Position numbers and translations under genes: made by a program. DNA of 49,808 bases, taken from NCBI GenBank assembly GCA_024640625.1, contig JAHEER010000019.1, positions 1 through 49,808 of the forward strand, in the 5' to 3' direction. This DNA is from Desulfobulbaceae bacterium. GTDB taxonomy: Bacteria; Desulfobacterota; Desulfobulbia; Desulfobulbales; Desulfocapsaceae. Below the pieces are notes generated by a model. It saw nothing but the letters and a program-made list of their open reading frames with translations. It ran no database searches and was not told the origin of the DNA. This document shows, piece after piece, positions 33,791 to 42,590 of this stretch (position 1 is its first letter; each line of letters opens with the position of its first letter).

Positions 33791-36300
33791 TGCTGCTTGA
33801 GGTTGCCGTAACCGCACCGGTGAGGCAAACCTATACCTATTCAACGGATGGGCAGAATCTTCTTCACAACGAGGCTGACTTCATAGGAAGAAGGGTTCTT
33901 GTCCCATTCGGCCGCCGTCCTTTGACCGGCTATGTTCTGGGTAGAAGCGAGGCTGCAGGGGGAGATTTCACGATCAAGCCAATTGTGGAGATCATTGGTG
34001 AAGCGCCTTATTTCCTGGCGGAACAGGTAACATTTTTCAAATGGGTCGCCGATTATTACCATTATCCCCTTGGTCTGGTGATAAAGACCGCCTTGCCGGG
34101 AGGGTTGACCGCAGCACCCAAAAAGATAATTAGCCTGACAGAAAAAGGGCGCAGCAGTGATCCGGCTGGTCTTTTAAATGGAGCTGGGGACGCGCCGTGG
34201 GTTACCAGATTGTCTGAGTCTGGTGTTCTGAGCAGCGCTGAAAGCAGCAAAGTATTGTCAGACAAGCAGCAACGAGCAGATCTGGAGAGGCTTATCAGCA
34301 TGGGAATAGCTGCCCTGCACAACACTGTCGAAAGGGACCGGGTGCAGGCCAAGAAGGAAATCTGCTTCGCCCTGAAGGAAGAATTAACACGCTGCGCCGA
34401 AGCATGTGAAGATTCTGAAAAATTAGCGAAGCTGTGCAGAGCCGCCGCAGGGAGAAGTTTCACCGGGGCAGAAATCAAAACAGTAAAACTGCTTGGCCGG
34501 ATGCAGGGCGACCGCTCGGGGGAAATGGTGCCGCGCAGAGAACTGGGGGCGAGCTATCCCTACGGGACAAAAGTGCTTAACAAACTGGCGGATGAAGGCT
34601 TGGTAATAAAAGTACACAGGCGAGTATACAGGAGTCCGTTAGGCGACCTTCTGCCCCACTATCCCAGACCGAAAAAATTGAGTGACGAGCAAAAGGGTGT
34701 CATAGACATCGTTCGTAAGTCGATAGAACAACACACGTATGAGCCCTTTCTGCTCCATGGAGTGACCGGAAGCGGAAAAACCGAAGTCTACCTGGAGGCT
34801 GCCGAGGAGGCCCTGTCCAGAGGCAGAAGCGTACTCGTGCTGGTGCCTGAGATTGCCCTGGCTACCCAGATTGAGGCTCATTTCATTTCCCGGTTCAAGG
34901 GCCGTGTAGCCCTGCTGCATTCAGGACTCAGTCCCGGGGAACGATTCGACGAGTGGTGTCGTATCCTCAACCAAGAGGCGACTATAGTTATTGGTGCCCG
35001 CTCTGCGATATTCGCGCCCTTAGAAAAAATTGGCCTGATCATTGTCGACGAAGAACATGACTCCAGCTTCAAACAAGAGGATGGTCTGCGCTACAACGGC
35101 AGGGACCTTGCCCTGGTCCGGGCCCAAGCGGCAGGCTGCGCAATAATTCTCGGTTCCGCTACACCTTCGATTGTCAGTCATTATCATAGTCGCACATCGA
35201 AGTACAAGCTCCTGCAGATGACGAAACGGATCGGTGAGAAAGAACTCCCGGAGTCTCAGCTGGTTGATCTGAAAACGCTTCCCGGCAAAAAGGGGGGTGG
35301 ATTGTTTCACCCTGAACTGCAACGGGGGTTGCGGGAAACTTTTGCGCAATCGAGCCAAGCTATCCTTTTGCTGAATCGCAGGGGTTTCTCAACTTCAGTC
35401 ATTTGCAGGGACTGCGGTTCAGTGGTGGAGTGCAGTCATTGCCAGGTAAGCCTCAACCGGCACCAGCAGAAAAACCTTCTGCTCTGCCACTATTGCGGTT
35501 TCAGTCTGGCCGGTGCTGTGGTCTGTCAGGGATGCGGGTCGAGCGATATGCATCCCATCGGCTTTGGTACCGAAAGAGTGGTGGACGAGGCCAGGAAATT
35601 ACTTCCGGAAGCCGCTATCGCCAGGCTCGACTCGGACGTTGCCGCTGACCGAAGGAAATTCCTGCAAATTCTCAAGTCCATGCGGGAAAAGAAAATCGAT
35701 ATTCTGGTGGGAACCCAGATCATCGCCAAGGGACTCCATTTTCCTGGTGTGAGTCTGGTTGGTATTGTCTTGGCAGACAGCGGCCTTGGCTTTCCCGATT
35801 TCAGGGCGGCTGAGAAAACGTATCAACTGATTACCCAGGTCACGGGACGGGCTGGGCGCGGTGAAATCAAAGGGAAGGTGATCATCCAGACCCTCCAGCC
35901 CGACCATTACGCGGTCTCGCTGGCGGCCGGCAACGACTACGAGGGTTTGGTAAAGCGGGAACTGGGAATCCGTGAGGAGGTCGGGTTCCCTCCTTACTGC
36001 AGACTGGTTTTCATCATCGTAGAAGATCAGCAGGAAGCGGTCGCCAGATCAGCATCTCGCCGCTTGGCTGAACTGGCCAGAAACTGGTGCCAGGCCCATG
36101 ACCACACCCAGGCCTTGTCCATACACGGCCCAGCCCCTGCTCCGCTGGAAAGACTGCGGGACCGGTACCGTTGGCAGATTATGCTTAAAGCGACCCAACT
36201 TCAGCCACTCCACGGTCTGGTGGAATGGATTTCAACCACCTTCCAACCGCCAGCCAAGACCAGGATGACAGTCGATATCGATCCCGAAAACATGCTCTAG
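33787..36300 (+). CDS. priA: Primosomal protein N' (replication restart helicase PriA)
   Basis: An 837-residue superfamily 2 helicase, slightly longer than E. coli PriA. The N-terminal 3'-DNA-binding domain includes RRVLVPFGRRPLTGYVLG. Walker A is GVTGSGKTE at about 325-333 and the DEEH box is at about 421-424. A zinc-binding insertion carries paired cysteines (CRDCGSVVECSHC, CHYCG, CQGCGS). Motifs V and VI (GTQIIAKGLHFPGV and QVTGRAGRGE) follow. It reloads the replisome at stalled forks in the cytoplasm. An insertion at residues ~115-220 rich in polar helices accounts for the extra length. An ATG at 33790 is an equally good start. Confidence 0.96.
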   Translation: MMLLEVAVTAPVRQTYTYSTDGQNLLHNEADFIGRRVLVPFGRRPLTGYVLGRSEAAGGDFTIKPIVEIIGEAPYFLAEQVTFFKWVADYYHYPLGLVIKTALPGGLTAAPKKIISLTEKGRSSDPAGLLNGAGDAPWVTRLSESGVLSSAESSKVLSDKQQRADLERLISMGIAALHNTVERDRVQAKKEICFALKEELTRCAEACEDSEKLAKLCRAAAGRSFTGAEIKTVKLLGRMQGDRSGEMVPRRELGASYPYGTKVLNKLADEGLVIKVHRRVYRSPLGDLLPHYPRPKKLSDEQKGVIDIVRKSIEQHTYEPFLLHGVTGSGKTEVYLEAAEEALSRGRSVLVLVPEIALATQIEAHFISRFKGRVALLHSGLSPGERFDEWCRILNQEATIVIGARSAIFAPLEKIGLIIVDEEHDSSFKQEDGLRYNGRDLALVRAQAAGCAIILGSATPSIVSHYHSRTSKYKLLQMTKRIGEKELPESQLVDLKTLPGKKGGGLFHPELQRGLRETFAQSSQAILLLNRRGFSTSVICRDCGSVVECSHCQVSLNRHQQKNLLLCHYCGFSLAGAVVCQGCGSSDMHPIGFGTERVVDEARKLLPEAAIARLDSDVAADRRKFLQILKSMREKKIDILVGTQIIAKGLHFPGVSLVGIVLADSGLGFPDFRAAEKTYQLITQVTGRAGRGEIKGKVIIQTLQPDHYAVSLAAGNDYEGLVKRELGIREEVGFPPYCRLVFIIVEDQQEAVARSASRRLAELARNWCQAHDHTQALSIHGPAPAPLERLRDRYRWQIMLKATQLQPLHGLVEWISTTFQPPAKTRMTVDIDPENML

Positions 36301-36335
36301 CCTGACGATTCTAAGACAAGATAAAAAGCTCATTT

Positions 36336-36360
36336 CCAGCCTGCGTGGACGACAGGCTGG
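36336..36360. terminator. Hairpin between convergent priA and dus genes, possible bidirectional terminator
   Basis: CCAGCCTG at 36336-36343 pairs perfectly with CAGGCTGG at 36353-36360 around a nine-base loop. On the minus strand the stem is followed after some ten bases by CTTTTTATC; on the plus strand no T-run follows. The location between two convergent genes fits termination, but the U-tract is displaced, so confidence is modest. Confidence 0.4.
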
Positions 36361-36404
36361 CAGCGCAGATTGGTGAAAAATTAAAGGGTGTAACGAGACA
36401 ATTT

Positions 36405-37337
36405 TCAGCTGATGAGATGCAGGCAGGCCTGCAAGGAGTTAAAATCAGGTTGCTGATAGATTTTTTTTCGTACCTTGGAGCTGCCTGGAAAGCCTTTGAA
36501 ATATTTTCCCAGGTGATTCTTGATCGAGCCGAGACAGCGGTTGGGCTCATTAAAATGGGTGTCGGCGAGCGCCAGATGCTGGCGTACTACCCCGGCGACC
36601 GCACTCAGATTCTCGGGCCTGCCGTCTTCTGAAAATACCCAGGGATTGCCTATTGCCGCTCTGCCAATCAGGATTCCATCACAGCCATGTTGCTGGAGCC
36701 GTGACATGGCTTCGGCGTAATTCTGCACATCTCCATTTCCGAGTACCGGAATGGTCACGCCTTTCTGGACCGTTTCGATGATTTGCCAATCAGCTTCACC
36801 TGAGAACCCCTGTTTCCAGGTTCTGCCGTGCACGGCGACAGCCGCCGCCCCGTTAGCCTCTGCCATTCGGGAGAAATCAGGCGCGCAGATGTTGTTGTTG
36901 TCCGGTCCCGAGCGGAGTTTTACCGTGACCGGGCAGGTGCTGTTGTCTACCACCGCCCTGACTATTTTCTCAGCCAGGCCGATATCGTTCATAAGCGCTG
37001 CACCGGCGCCTCTTTTGGTGACTTTTTTGACCGGGCAGCCCATGTTGATGTCGATCAGATCGGGCTCATGCGAAGCAAGGATGGCTGCTGCCTCGCCCAT
37101 AATCGAGGGGTCGGCACCAAAGAGCTGAAATGAAACCGGTCGTTCTTCGCTGCAACTGACCAGCATTGACACAGTCTTGGGCTGTCCGTAGGCCAGGCCG
37201 TGGGAACTGATCATTTCGGAGACGCAGAGACCAGCCCCGAACCGCCGGCAGAGGATGCGAAACGGCAGATCACCGTAACCGGCCAGGGGAGCAAGAACCA
37301 GGGGACTGCTCAAGGTGATGGAACCGATGGACAGCAT
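36405..37337 (-). CDS. dusB: tRNA-dihydrouridine synthase (DusB-like)
   Basis: A 310-residue FMN enzyme that reduces uridine to dihydrouridine in tRNA. The TIM-barrel opening is VLAPLAGYGDLPFRILCRRFGAG, the catalytic cysteine is in DINMGCPVKKVTKRGAGAAL, and VHGRTWKQGFSG and GNGDVQN and LIGRAAIGNPW are the FMN phosphate and substrate signatures. Usual length. The DusB assignment over DusA/DusC is by overall pattern and less certain than the family. It is the last gene after leuS and lptE on this strand; a GC-rich hairpin lies in the 75-base gap upstream. Confidence 0.92.
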   Translation of the reverse strand: MLSIGSITLSSPLVLAPLAGYGDLPFRILCRRFGAGLCVSEMISSHGLAYGQPKTVSMLVSCSEERPVSFQLFGADPSIMGEAAAILASHEPDLIDINMGCPVKKVTKRGAGAALMNDIGLAEKIVRAVVDNSTCPVTVKLRSGPDNNNICAPDFSRMAEANGAAAVAVHGRTWKQGFSGEADWQIIETVQKGVTIPVLGNGDVQNYAEAMSRLQQHGCDGILIGRAAIGNPWVFSEDGRPENLSAVAGVVRQHLALADTHFNEPNRCLGSIKNHLGKYFKGFPGSSKVRKKIYQQPDFNSLQACLHLIS

Positions 37338-37366
37338 GGCATGCGGGTGACGACTGGGGTACAGAA

Positions 37367-37396
37367 GCGGCCGGTCCCTTTCAGAGAGCCGGCCGC
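37367..37396 (-). repeat. GC-rich hairpin between lptE and the dus gene
   Basis: GCGGCCGG at 37367-37374 pairs perfectly with CCGGCCGC at 37389-37396 around a 14-base loop. No T-run follows on the minus strand, so it is more likely an mRNA-processing or attenuating structure within the operon than a full terminator. Confidence 0.4.
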
Positions 37397-37412
37397 GGTG
37401 GACGGACTTTTG

Positions 37413-37937
37413 CTAGAGTTTGGAAATCTCCAGCAGTGTTCTCTGGTAAATGGATTGAGCCAGATCTTCGATGACTTTGTCCTGGGCCTCGTTGGCGTTA
37501 TCTCTAGTTACGGCAGCGTCAGCCGTGATCGTGTAACTCTGCTGCCAGTCCTGAGATGGCATCTCTATTAGCACGCTCTCAGTGGCGAGGTCCTTGAAGA
37601 TGTAGCGGACCTTGAGGGTGAGTCTTACATCGGAAGCCGTATTGGTTCCATCAAAGGCGAGACTGGGAATATCCACGGAAATGATTTCACCGGCCAGAAT
37701 GAAATCGGCTCCTTCCTTACTCTTGGTGATCTTTAATGACCTCGATTTCTGGAACCATTTGAGCAGTTCCTGGTAGATCTTGGCATCAAGCTGCAGGTCG
37801 CTGGTTCTGTTCTTCCAGGTTGTTACGTAAATGGATTTGTCCGGACCCGAATACACATAGGGATTACGATACCCGCACCCAGAGAGAAAAACAGCAACAG
37901 CAATACTGAGCAAACTCCAGCGAATAAAAAGTTTCAA
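37413..37937 (-). CDS. lptE: LPS-assembly lipoprotein LptE
   Basis: A 174-residue lipoprotein. The signal peptide has a basic start, a hydrophobic core and the lipobox FLSGC with lipidated Cys21 followed by GYRNP, the usual 'GCGY' opening of LptE/RlpB proteins. The rest matches the family's fold: YVTTWKNRTSDLQLDAKIYQEL and a conserved helix near the C-terminus. LptE plugs the LptD barrel and helps insert LPS in the outer leaflet. The start codon is TTG (37937), with GGAG seven bases upstream. It lies downstream of leuS, an order common in Gram-negatives (leuS-lptE). Confidence 0.88.
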   Translation of the reverse strand: MKLFIRWSLLSIAVAVFLSGCGYRNPYVYSGPDKSIYVTTWKNRTSDLQLDAKIYQELLKWFQKSRSLKITKSKEGADFILAGEIISVDIPSLAFDGTNTASDVRLTLKVRYIFKDLATESVLIEMPSQDWQQSYTITADAAVTRDNANEAQDKVIEDLAQSIYQRTLLEISKL

Positions 37938-38001
37938 ACCGTAACTCCTTATTTATATTTTACACTATCCACCAATCTGCCTATCCCAGTGCACCCTAGT
38001 A

Positions 38002-40488
38002 TCAAACGACAATATTAACAAGTTTCTTCTTAACGACAATAACCTTTTTAACCCTCTTCTCATCGACAAAGCGAAGCACCTTCTCGTCGGTCAGAGCTAG
38101 TTCCCGCAGTTGCTGATCTTGCACATCTGCGTCGACCTCAATTCTGGAACGCACCTTGCCGTTCACCTGCAAAACGATGGTAAGCAGTTCTTCTTTGGCC
38201 TTCTCATCGTCATAGGTCGGCCAGACCTGCTCTTCGGGTGTGTCTGCAAAGCCCATCATCTGCCATAGTTCTGAACTGAAATGGGGAACCATGGGATAAA
38301 GCAGCAGCAGCATAGTACGAATCGACCCGCTGACGGTGTCGGGCGCTGCGCCAGGCCTGGTTGCTGATCCGAGACTGGAACTGAGCGTGTTGAAAAGTTC
38401 CATGACCGCACTGATGGCCGTATTGAAGTGGAAATCGTCCTCTATGTCATAGGTTACCTTTTTTATTGTCTGATGGAGCTTCCGCTGCAGGGCGGTATCC
38501 TCTGGGGCGGATGGTTCAGGGGCAACAACATAAGGATTGCTGAATTCTTTTACCAGGCGATAGACGCGATTCAGAAATCTGCTCGCCCCCTCAACGCCCT
38601 GGGCATTCCATTCCAGATCTCGTTCGGGTGGGGCCGCAAAGAGACTGAAAAGTCTCACGGTATCGGCCCCGTATTGACGGATCAATAGATCAGGATCGAC
38701 GACATTTCCCTTCGACTTGGACATTTTTGCCCCATCTTTTATGACCATCCCTTGGGTGAGGAGATTGGTGAACGGTTCAGCGATGGAGAGATAGCCAAGA
38801 TCACGGAGCACTTTGGTGAAAAATCGGGAATAGAGAAGGTGCAAAATGGCATGCTCAACCCCCCCTATATATTGATCAACCGGCAGCCAGTAAGCAGATT
38901 TATCTTTATCCAGAGGTGTATCGTCACTGTCGGGACAAGCGAACCTGGCGAAATACCAGGACGATTCGACGAAGGTATCCATGGTGTCGGTTTCCCTGCG
39001 GGCCTCTTTACTGCAGGCTGGACAGACTGTACCGACAAAATCTGGGCGCTGGCTCAAAGGCCGGCATTCATCACTGCTGGTATCCGGGTCTTCGGGGAGC
39101 AACACCGGCAGTTGTTCTAGGGGAACGGGTACTACCCCACAGTCCTGACAGTGAACCATCGGTATGGGTGCGCCCCAGTAGCGCTGCCGGGAAATACCCC
39201 AGTCACGCAAACGGTAGGTAGTGAGAGGGGCTCCAAATCCCTGCTTCCAGGCAAAGTTGATTATCTTGGACTGGGCAGCGATGGAATCAAGGCCGGAAAA
39301 TTGCCCCGAGTTGACCAGCGTTCCGGGAATGGTCGAAGCTTCCTGCATCATCTCGGGATCAAGTGTTGTTCCCTGGGGAATGACCACTGGTTTTATAGGA
39401 AGATCATAGGCGCGGGCAAATTCAAAGTCTCTCTGATCATGAGCGGGAACCGCCATAACTGCGCCGGTACCATATTCCATCAGGACGAAGTTGGCGACAT
39501 AGATTGGGACACTTTCTCCGTTAAAGGGATTCACACAATAGCGGCCGGTAAACATCCCTTTTTTTTCTGGCTCCTCCTGGATGGACTGACGCTGTTTTTC
39601 CTTTATGATTGCGTTTATGAAATCAGCGACCTCAGCCTCGCGGTCGGTTCCTTGGGTGAGCGTTTCGAGCAGCGGGTGCTCGGCAGCCAGTGACATGAAG
39701 GTGACTCCGAAAATCGTGTCGGGTCTGGTGGTAAATATGGATATTGCTTCATCACTCCCTTCTATTTTGAAATCACAGGTAAGTCCGGTTGATTGCCCAA
39801 TCCAGTTGTTTTGCATGGTCACGACCTTCTCAGGCCAGCCATCCAGAGCCTGCAGGTCGTCAAGAAGCTCGTCCGTGTAGTGGGTGATTTTGAAAAACCA
39901 GCCATTCATATTGCGGGGCTCGACCAGTTCGTCGCATCTCCAGCAGGCGCCGTCGATGACCTGTTCGTTGGCCAGTACCGTTTGACAGGTCTCACACCAG
40001 TTGACCGTAGTGACGCGCTGATAGACGAGGCCACGTTCATACATCTCGATGAAAATTTTCTGTTCCCAGCGGTAATAGTCCGGATCGCAGGTAGCGAATT
40101 CCCTTTGCCAGTCATAGGACAAGCCGAGCTGTTTAAGCTGGGAACGCATATAGTCGATGTTCTCGTAAGTCCATTTGGCCGGATGGGTGTTGTGCTTCTG
40201 GGCGGCATTTTCGGCCGGCAGTCCGAAAGCGTCCCATCCCATCGGGTGCAGGACGTTGAAGCCTCTCATCCTTTTGTATCGTGCCACCACATCGCCAATT
40301 GAGTAATTGCGGACATGACCCATGTGGATCCGGCCGGAAGGGTAGGGGAACATTTCCAGTACGTAATATTTCTCTTTATCGGCGTCTTCGCTTGCCTGGT
40401 AGGCATTGTTAACTTCCCAACGCTGCTGCCACTTCGATTCCACCTGCTTGAAGTCATAGTGCGAGGCGTACGTATTTTGCGTGCTCAT
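38002..40488 (-). CDS. leuS: Leucyl-tRNA synthetase
   Basis: An 828-residue class I aminoacyl-tRNA synthetase. The HIGH motif is HMGH at 55-58 in YPSGRIHMGHVRNYSIGD, and the KMSKS loop is at 588-592. The CP1 editing domain contains TTRPDTIFGVTFM and GTGAVMAVPAHDQRDFEFA. The zinc-like insert has CQDCGVVPVP and CPAC. It charges tRNA-Leu. I chose ATG 40488 (MSTQNTYASHYD), preceded by CGAGGA; an upstream ATG would nearly touch dnaB. Gene order is dnaB, leuS, lptE, dus. Confidence 0.97.
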   Translation of the reverse strand: MSTQNTYASHYDFKQVESKWQQRWEVNNAYQASEDADKEKYYVLEMFPYPSGRIHMGHVRNYSIGDVVARYKRMRGFNVLHPMGWDAFGLPAENAAQKHNTHPAKWTYENIDYMRSQLKQLGLSYDWQREFATCDPDYYRWEQKIFIEMYERGLVYQRVTTVNWCETCQTVLANEQVIDGACWRCDELVEPRNMNGWFFKITHYTDELLDDLQALDGWPEKVVTMQNNWIGQSTGLTCDFKIEGSDEAISIFTTRPDTIFGVTFMSLAAEHPLLETLTQGTDREAEVADFINAIIKEKQRQSIQEEPEKKGMFTGRYCVNPFNGESVPIYVANFVLMEYGTGAVMAVPAHDQRDFEFARAYDLPIKPVVIPQGTTLDPEMMQEASTIPGTLVNSGQFSGLDSIAAQSKIINFAWKQGFGAPLTTYRLRDWGISRQRYWGAPIPMVHCQDCGVVPVPLEQLPVLLPEDPDTSSDECRPLSQRPDFVGTVCPACSKEARRETDTMDTFVESSWYFARFACPDSDDTPLDKDKSAYWLPVDQYIGGVEHAILHLLYSRFFTKVLRDLGYLSIAEPFTNLLTQGMVIKDGAKMSKSKGNVVDPDLLIRQYGADTVRLFSLFAAPPERDLEWNAQGVEGASRFLNRVYRLVKEFSNPYVVAPEPSAPEDTALQRKLHQTIKKVTYDIEDDFHFNTAISAVMELFNTLSSSLGSATRPGAAPDTVSGSIRTMLLLLYPMVPHFSSELWQMMGFADTPEEQVWPTYDDEKAKEELLTIVLQVNGKVRSRIEVDADVQDQQLRELALTDEKVLRFVDEKRVKKVIVVKKKLVNIVV

Positions 40489-40529
40489 CGATTTCCTCGA
40501 GAAGTAGTTCGGAATAGAAAGAGTAGTGA

Positions 40530-41921
40530 TCACGAACCGTGAAGGTGAGGTTCGTCGTAATTGCTGAGATTTTCAAACATGGTGTATTCTTTTTTGAAGA
40601 ACAGCCGGGTTACCCCGGTAGGGCCGTTACGCTGTTTACCGATGATTATTTCGGCGATACCCTTGTCGGGATTGTCCTCATTTTTATTGTAAACCTCGTC
40701 CCGGTAAATGAAGCAGATTACGTCTGCGTCCTGTTCTATCGCTCCCGATTCCCTCAAATCGGCCATCATTGGCCGTTTGTCTGTGCGGCTCTCAAGTCCT
40801 CGGTTGAGCTGAGAGAGAGCCAGCAACGGGACATCATGCTCCTTCGCAACTGCTTTAAGGCTGCGAGATATTTCGCTAATCTCTTGAGTTCTGTTCTCGG
40901 AGGAGCTGCGGCCTCTCATGAGCTGGAGATAATCGACGAGAATAAGACCGATATCGTTGTTTGAGGCAAGTCTGCGCATTTTTGAGCGCATCTCGGGAAT
41001 TGAGAGTGCAGGAGTATCATCGATGTGAATGGGAGCTTCAGAAAGCATCCCGGCCGCTCTGCTCAGATGGGGCCAGTCCTCGTTCTGGAGACGACCGGTC
41101 CTGATTTTCTGAGAGTCTATACGACCGACTGAGCTAAGCAGCCGCATGGCGAGCTGGTCTTTGGACATTTCAAGGCTGAAAATGGCTACCCCGGTCTTGT
41201 CTACCAGGGCGGCATGCTGGGCTATGTTGAGGGCCAGGGCGGTCTTGCCCATCGATGGCCTGCCGGCCAAGATGATCAGATCAGACGGTTGGAGGCCGGC
41301 GGTCATTTTGTCGAGCTCCGCATAACCGGTGGGAACCCCAGTGATCAGTTCCTTGCGCTCATAGAGTTTTTCAACGGTTTTGAAACTCTCGGGAATTATG
41401 GACCTGAGCGGGGTGAATTCATTGGTGCTCTTATTGCCGGCTATCTCAAATATGGATTGTTCCGCCTCATCAACCAGCTGATCGATATCGTCCTGTTCTT
41501 CAAAACAGCGCTGGGCAATATCGCTGGCAGTATTGATCAGGTTCCGCAACACCGATTTCTGCCGAATAATGCGGGCATAGGATACGATGTTGGCGGTGAC
41601 CGGTACCGCGTGGGTGAGGCTGGCGAGATAGGATGCCCCACCTACCGATTCAAGCTGATTGGTATCGGTGAGGTAGCTGGTCAGGGTAAGCATGTCCTGG
41701 GGCTCGCTGCGGTCAAAAAGTTCCACCATTGCAGAAAAAATTATTCTGTGCGACTCGCGGTAAAAGTCATCTGCGGAGATATGCTCGTTGACCTGAAGGA
41801 AACCCTTGTCTTTGAGTAGTACAGCTCCGAGTACGGACTGTTCCGCCTCGATATTGTGGGGCGGAACCCGTGTGCCTGAACTACGATCGGGAGGTCCCGG
41901 CGGCTGAATGAAATCGTTCAT
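40530..41921 (-). CDS. dnaB: Replicative DNA helicase DnaB
   Basis: A 463-residue hexameric helicase. The N-terminal primase-binding domain begins PPHNIEAEQSVLGAVLL. The RecA-like C-terminal domain (about 180-455) has Walker A GRPSMGKTALALNIA, Walker B LILVDYLQLM and the arginine-finger region FFKKEY. Length is normal and no intein is present. It unwinds DNA at replication forks with DnaG. It follows rplI on the same strand but a terminator and a separate promoter lie between them. Confidence 0.97.
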   Translation of the reverse strand: MNDFIQPPGPPDRSSGTRVPPHNIEAEQSVLGAVLLKDKGFLQVNEHISADDFYRESHRIIFSAMVELFDRSEPQDMLTLTSYLTDTNQLESVGGASYLASLTHAVPVTANIVSYARIIRQKSVLRNLINTASDIAQRCFEEQDDIDQLVDEAEQSIFEIAGNKSTNEFTPLRSIIPESFKTVEKLYERKELITGVPTGYAELDKMTAGLQPSDLIILAGRPSMGKTALALNIAQHAALVDKTGVAIFSLEMSKDQLAMRLLSSVGRIDSQKIRTGRLQNEDWPHLSRAAGMLSEAPIHIDDTPALSIPEMRSKMRRLASNNDIGLILVDYLQLMRGRSSSENRTQEISEISRSLKAVAKEHDVPLLALSQLNRGLESRTDKRPMMADLRESGAIEQDADVICFIYRDEVYNKNEDNPDKGIAEIIIGKQRNGPTGVTRLFFKKEYTMFENLSNYDEPHLHGS

Positions 41922-41957
41922 CTGGAGGATGTGGATTTAGTCAAAGGATACATCAAA

Positions 41958-41986
41958 TGTCTAATATAATGGCCTTGATGTGTCAA
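41958..41986 (-). promoter_or_regulatory. Probable dnaB promoter with flanking inverted repeat
   Basis: On the minus strand TTGACA (41981-41986) is separated by 17 bases from TAGACA (41958-41963), about 37 bases before the dnaB start. The -35 is perfect and the -10 is weak. ACATCAA at 41950-41956 and its exact inverse TTGATGT at 41975-41981 flank the spacer and -10, looking like an operator. The -35 box abuts the rplI terminator. Confidence 0.5.
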
Positions 41987-42022
41987 AATAAAAACACACC
42001 TGAAGGAGTTGCTTCAGGTGTG
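41984..42022 (-). terminator. Intrinsic terminator of the rpsF-rplI operon
   Basis: CACACCTGAAG at 41995-42005 pairs perfectly with CTTCAGGTGTG at 42012-42022 (11 bp, six-base loop). On the minus strand the stem is followed by TTTTTATTTT, a classical U-tract. It lies 76 bases after rplI and directly before the dnaB promoter. Confidence 0.85.
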
Positions 42023-42098
42023 AAAAAAAGGACCGTTGCCACCCGGCATCAGGACATGAGAAAAGAAAACACAACCTCCCTGCAGGCGGGATGATTTC

Positions 42099-42554
42099 TT
42101 AAGCCTCGGGTGCCTGGCCCACGATATTTATGGTGATTTCCGCCTCCAGGTCGAATCCCACTTTGATGGTGACCTTCTTCTCGCCGAGCACCTTGATCGG
42201 CTCGGGAAGGAAGATGTTTTTTTTCTCCACTACGATGTTCTTCTCGGCAAGCCTGTCGAAGATATCATTGACAGTCACCGAACCAAAAAGTTTGTCGTCA
42301 TCGGCAGCCAGTTCCTCGAACTCGAGGGTAATACCGGAAAGCTTCTTAAACAGCGCTTCAGCTTTTTTGTGCTGTTCGTCGAGCCGGGCCTGTATTTCGG
42401 CCTTGTTTTGTTCGAGAGCGGCCATGTTTTCTTTGGTCGCCTGCACGGCTTTTCCCTGGGGAAGGAGGTAATTCCTCGCATACCCCGGCTTGACCTTGAC
42501 CACATCTCCTTCTCTGCCGAGAGAATCTATTGTTTCCTTGAGAATGAGTTCCAT
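42099..42554 (-). CDS. rplI: 50S ribosomal protein bL9
   Basis: A 151-residue ribosomal protein of standard length. The N-terminal domain is MELILKETIDSLGREGDVVKVKPGYARNYLLP, the textbook bL9 signature, followed by the long connecting helix (about 40-75) and the C-terminal rRNA-binding domain with KLFGSVTVNDI. It is the last gene of the S6 operon and ends before a strong terminator. Confidence 0.97.
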   Translation of the reverse strand: MELILKETIDSLGREGDVVKVKPGYARNYLLPQGKAVQATKENMAALEQNKAEIQARLDEQHKKAEALFKKLSGITLEFEELAADDDKLFGSVTVNDIFDRLAEKNIVVEKKNIFLPEPIKVLGEKKVTIKVGFDLEAEITINIVGQAPEA

Positions 42555-42590
42555 GATTGACTCCTCATATAATTGTGTCCTTCCGGGACG

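Noticed and set aside
41214-41819. 201-codon open frame antisense to dnaB
   Set aside because: Opposite DnaB motifs; no independent coding evidence.
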